From the NCBI RefSeq assembly GCF_016859285.1, contig NC_053422.1, positions 18,987,501-19,051,500 on the forward strand: a stretch of 64,000 nucleotides of DNA, read 5' to 3'. A program made the translations under genes and the position numbers. Below, piece after piece: positions 62,001-64,000 of this stretch (position 1 is its first letter; the number at the start of each line of letters is the position of its first letter). This DNA is from Xiphias gladius (lineage: Eukaryota > Chordata > Actinopteri > Istiophoriformes > Xiphiidae). The notes under the pieces were generated by a model. That model saw only the letters and a list, made by a program, of their open reading frames with translations, was not told the DNA's origin and did no database searches.

Positions 62001-64000
62001 CCTGTTTGCTTATTGGATGTAAAAAAAAAAAAAGCTGCAGCTAATGATGTCTTCAGATAACTTGTTTTGATGTTGATGTTTTGACTTTCATGCATAATTT
62101 TGTGGCTGTGTGAGCACTTGGGTAAACCCAGAATTTCATTTTTTGCTTTGTTTTTATTTTATTGAACTCAAAGACCGAAATAAAGATCGAAATTGAGGAA
62201 AGCAGCAAATCTTTGGTAGAGAGATGAAACAATAAGTTGATTAGTCAAACAACAACAAAAAAAGGGATTTGCAACAATTTTATGATTAATTTATCATTTT
62301 ATTAAGAAAATAATCAAAAATTATCTAGTTTCTGCCTCCCAGATATGAGAATTTTCTACTTTTCTGTGTGTTAGTGTAAATTGAGTATGTTTGGATTCTG
62401 AACTTTAATCGGATAAAAAAAACATTCTGAGGACGTCCCTTTGGGCTCTGGGCTCTTTCAGTGTTTTTTGACATTTTTGGGACTTAACTAATCACTAAAA
62501 CTAATCTGTGAATTTAAAATAAAGGATAGATTAATCAATAATGAAAAAGTAATTAGTTGCAGTTCTATGTTGTTATTTATGCTTATTTATGCATCAAAAT
62601 TGTTGAGTAATTTCAGTTGTCTTATTAATAGATTAATTAACTAATTTTCTTTTTCGTTCATTATATATTTTAACTCTCTCCCATATCTCTTTGTTTTTTT
62701 CAGTGGTGGGTTTGGACATCCAGGATGAGATGGGCCGCCACGAGGTCGGTCACATAGACAACTCGATGAAGATTCCTCTCAACCAGGGTGATGGTTGTCG
62801 CTTTGAGGGAGAGTTCACCATCAATAAAGTAAGGGCTCATCACATAGTGAAGTGGAGAAGAATAACAACCCCCACACACTGCATGAATTGCTTGTTTTAT
62901 GTGGCTGTTCCCCTTTAGAAAATGGCAAAAGTCTGTTTTTTTTCTGTGTCCAGTAATTACATTATGATGGATCAGATAAGCGGTTTGGGGGATCTAAGCT
63001 CTTGTACTATATGTCGTGTATTTGTGTTGGACTTGAGTTAAACATGGATGGTGATCCCCTGTCTGAGACAAATGCGACCGACCTGCTTCTTCCTCCGGTC
63101 TAAATTGAGTTATATTAAATGGAAGAGCTTGTGGATTCAGTTACATTTGACATCACACTATAGTCTGGACCCTGTGAAGCCCTGTTTGTCCAACCACCAT
63201 TTCGTGCGTCAGTCTTTCCAGTGCATTTAAAATGATTAACCCGGGAGTTATACATTTAACACGCTTGCTCGTGGAATAATTGGAAATATGTGAAACATTT
63301 TAAACTGGGTAGATTGTTCTTCCAGAGGCAAGGATCATTTAGTTTCCAACAATGAGTGTGTGTATTCACAATTGGTCATTAGTTATCTAAATGTGTTGCA
63401 GGTGCTAGTGCTGTTACTGACACAAACTCACCTACCTGTGTGTGTGTGTGTGTGTCTGTCTTTCTTTCTTCAGGTACCAGGAAACTTCCATGTTTCGACA
63501 CACAGTGCTACAGCACAGCCCCAAAACCCTGACATGACCCACACCATCCACAAGCTGGCCTTTGGAGAAAAGCTTCAGGTCAGGACACACACAAAACACC
63601 ACCTAGAAAATTTGACAATATCTGCAGTGTCAAGACTAAACACAGATCTCCTTTCCCTCTTTTGTCACACAGGTACAAAAAGTACAAGGAGCCTTCAATG
63701 CGTTAGGAGGGGCTGACAGGCTCTCATCTAATCGTACGTACCCACACTGCACATGTACTCATGATACCCGCTGTGTGACATTTATGTAAGGCTGCTTGCA
63801 TGATGCAATGAAATGAGACACCTAGTGGACGGCAATTGAATCCAAACTGAGCGGAAACTTGATTCACACAGCTGACACCGCATCTCAGATAGGAAGGCTC
63901 CAGCCAGTTGCGTCATGATCAAAACTACATCCATTTTTAGACTCTGAAGACGCATTTCATTATTGAAATAATGTTGTTTCCCTTGCAGCTCTGGCCTCAC
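48318..64000 (+). CDS. ergic1: ER-Golgi intermediate compartment protein 1 (5' part, eight exons)
   Basis: Join: 48318-48337, 56479-56540, 59749-59821, 60350-60444, 62704-62828, 63474-63578, 63673-63733, 63989-64000 and beyond. The 553 nt in the window encode 184 aa; the human protein is 290 aa from memory. It is a two-pass membrane protein of the ERGIC/Erv41-Erv46 family that cycles between ER and cis-Golgi in COPII/COPI vesicles. Seen: short cytosolic MPFDVRRFDIYRKVPKDL, first membrane helix about 28-48, lumenal VNELYVDDPDKDSGG, sequon N74-I-S, LVGLDIQDEMGRHEVGH, then the FHVSTHSATAQPQNPDMTH block and NALGGADRLSSNPLASH. The second helix lies beyond the window. Phases agree at every junction. 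Close similarity to the human protein makes the call secure. Confidence 0.97.
49139..49194. repeat. (TA)n microsatellite
   Basis: About 28 uninterrupted TA units. Confidence 0.95.
49200..50645 (+). repeat. Dispersed repeat family A, copy 5, split by a Tc1 element
   Basis: The left part carries aaaagtccaaaacccaaaga (49261 on) and gagaatgtttggtattttt; the right part (about 50560-50645) carries gtcaattgactagttgatta and gctaatcgtttcagcccc. Together they follow the order seen in copies 1 and 2, and the transposon lies between them. Confidence 0.65.
49415..50417 (-). mobile_element. Tc1-like transposon 2, internally deleted (DD34E remnant)
   Basis: About 1.0 kb with inverted ends CAGCTCTGGAAAAA(G/A)TTAAG continuing to AGAGACCAC, flanked by TA on both sides. 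The minus strand encodes the transposase C-terminal part at 49720-50241: QQDNAPCHTA with the second Asp and SPDLNPIENLW with the Glu, ending in a stop. The region at about 50250-50370 encodes INEKQRRARLRFAKDH and FSDESSFQV (first Asp) in another frame, so a frameshift near 50245 separates the first Asp from the rest. The N-terminal DNA-binding part is deleted, joining the right end to mid-protein; autonomous elements are usually about 1.6 kb. Confidence 0.9.
51800..51910 (-). repeat. Dispersed repeat family A, fragment (copy 6)
   Basis: gagctgaaacaatttatcaa through ttttcaagcaagaaatc matches, in reverse, the last 110 bp of the other copies. Confidence 0.55.
53510..54115 (-). mobile_element. 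LINE reverse-transcriptase fragment (Rex1/CR1/L2-like)
   Basis: Minus-strand remnant of a non-LTR reverse transcriptase. At 53901-54092 it encodes DPQGSILGPLL and VLFTDDTNLFLSHKNL; the catalytic box is normally F/YADD, so the Ala-to-Thr change suggests decay. At about 53765-53900 an adjoining frame gives VFHSSRNGNNVEH and STKFLGAHID. At 53513-53764 the tail continues LHKPLFESYINYCNVIWCNT and LEKLQILQKKVKRAI. Frame breaks separate the pieces, and the 5' part is missing as usual for LINEs. The family assignment is by motif memory only. Confidence 0.8.
54141..54193. repeat. Perfect 16-bp inverted repeat
   Basis: Arms ttcctcccatacatat (54141-54156) and atatgtatgggaggaa (54178-54193), loop 21 nt, just upstream of the LINE fragment. 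Confidence 0.85.
56479..56540 (+). CDS. ergic1: ergic1 coding exon 2
   Basis: 62 nt: RFDIYRKVPKDLTQPTYTGAF. Acceptor ctcctcag after a long pyrimidine tract (56409-56476), donor gtgagt. Confidence 0.95.
56765..57185. mobile_element. Foldback repeat family B, copy 3
   Basis: The left arm includes gatactactctcatgtctgg and gtaagcttagctta; the right arm includes ggctagctgtttccaatctt, gtgctaagcttagc and tcggtatcaatcctctc, its complement. Both arms match the copy at 21325. Confidence 0.6.
58934..59003. repeat. (CA)n microsatellite
   Basis: C run followed by about 31 CA units with one TA interruption. Confidence 0.95.
59749..59821 (+). CDS. ergic1: ergic1 coding exon 3 (membrane helix 1)
   Basis: 73 nt: ISILCCVFILFLFLSELTGF then IATEI. 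Donor gtaggt at 59822 is required for frame; a competing AG|gtatc four bases on would read straight into a stop. Confidence 0.93.
60350..60444 (+). CDS. ergic1: ergic1 coding exon 4
   Basis: 95 nt: VNELYVDDPDKDSGGKID, then VSLNISLPNLHCD. It contains the glycosylation sequon N74-I-S. A TA-rich microsatellite follows the donor. Confidence 0.95.
60445..62703 (+). other. ergic1 intron 4
   Basis: 2.3 kb. It starts with a short TA-rich microsatellite (about 60450-60480) and contains a family A copy at 62160-62570. Nothing else was recognised. Confidence 0.7.
62160..62572 (-). repeat. Dispersed repeat family A, copy 7
   Basis: Reverse orientation: aagttgattagtcaaac near one end, attctgaggacgtcccttt in the middle (other copies have gatgacgtc), and aagtaattagttgcagttct at the far end. 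Confidence 0.65.
62704..62828 (+). CDS. ergic1: ergic1 coding exon 5
   Basis: 125 nt: LVGLDIQDEMGRHEVGHIDN then SMKIPLNQGDGCRFEGEFTI. Donor gtaagg, phase 0 out. Confidence 0.96.
63474..63578 (+). CDS. ergic1: ergic1 coding exon 6
   Basis: 105 nt, exactly 35 codons: VPGNFHVSTHSATAQPQNPD then MTHTIHKLAFGEKLQ. The (TG)n and pyrimidine tract at 63436-63471 forms its acceptor. Confidence 0.96.
63673..63733 (+). CDS. ergic1: ergic1 coding exon 7
   Basis: 61 nt: VQKVQGAFNALGGADRLSSN plus one base; donor gtacgt. Confidence 0.95.
63989..64000 (+). CDS. ergic1: ergic1 coding exon 8 (cut by window edge)
   Basis: Only 12 nt remain after acceptor cccttgcag; they complete PLAS and the first base of H, matching the family sequence SNPLASHDY. 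Confidence 0.85.

Overview
The window looks like nuclear DNA of a teleost fish. Genes are split into short exons with GT-AG introns, the proteins are vertebrate families, and the gaps hold Tc1-like transposons, hAT-type and foldback miniature elements, a LINE fragment and CA/TA microsatellites. The repeat families resemble ones I know from spiny-rayed (percomorph) fishes; that is inference from memory. No bacterial, phage, plasmid or CRISPR features were seen.

Layout. 1-2990: first coding exon (minus strand) and part of intron 1 of a melatonin receptor 1A-type GPCR; the rest lies beyond the left edge. 2991-9262: non-coding, ending in the neurl1b 3' UTR. 9263-19612: neurl1b on the minus strand, six coding exons, 574 codons, with two neuralized (NHR) domains and a C-terminal RING. 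19613-41164: about 21 kb without a recognised complete gene. At 32568-32676 it contains a small minus-strand open exon with a start codon, a good splice donor and the right phase to be an alternative first exon of neurl1b. 41165-43324: dusp1 on the minus strand, four coding exons, 363 aa, with an AU-rich 3' UTR and a TATA plus double-CRE promoter. 43325-48317: dusp1 5' UTR and promoter, spacer, and a CpG-rich ergic1 promoter. 48318-64000: ergic1 on the plus strand, the first 184 codons in eight exons, running off the right edge.

The genes do not form a pathway. Neurl1b is a Notch-ligand E3 ubiquitin ligase, Dusp1 is a nuclear MAP-kinase phosphatase made as an immediate-early protein, Ergic1 is an ER-Golgi cargo-cycling membrane protein, and the melatonin receptor signals through Gi. 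The neurl1b-dusp1-ergic1 linkage is the conserved block found on human 5q35. The dusp1 and ergic1 promoters both carry a perfect cAMP-response element.

No radically new system was found. The best leads are the unannotated neurl1b-type first exon inside a CpG-rich island, a competing splice donor in ergic1 that would create an immediate stop, a perfect hairpin in the dusp1 3' UTR, and several foldback or nested transposon structures.
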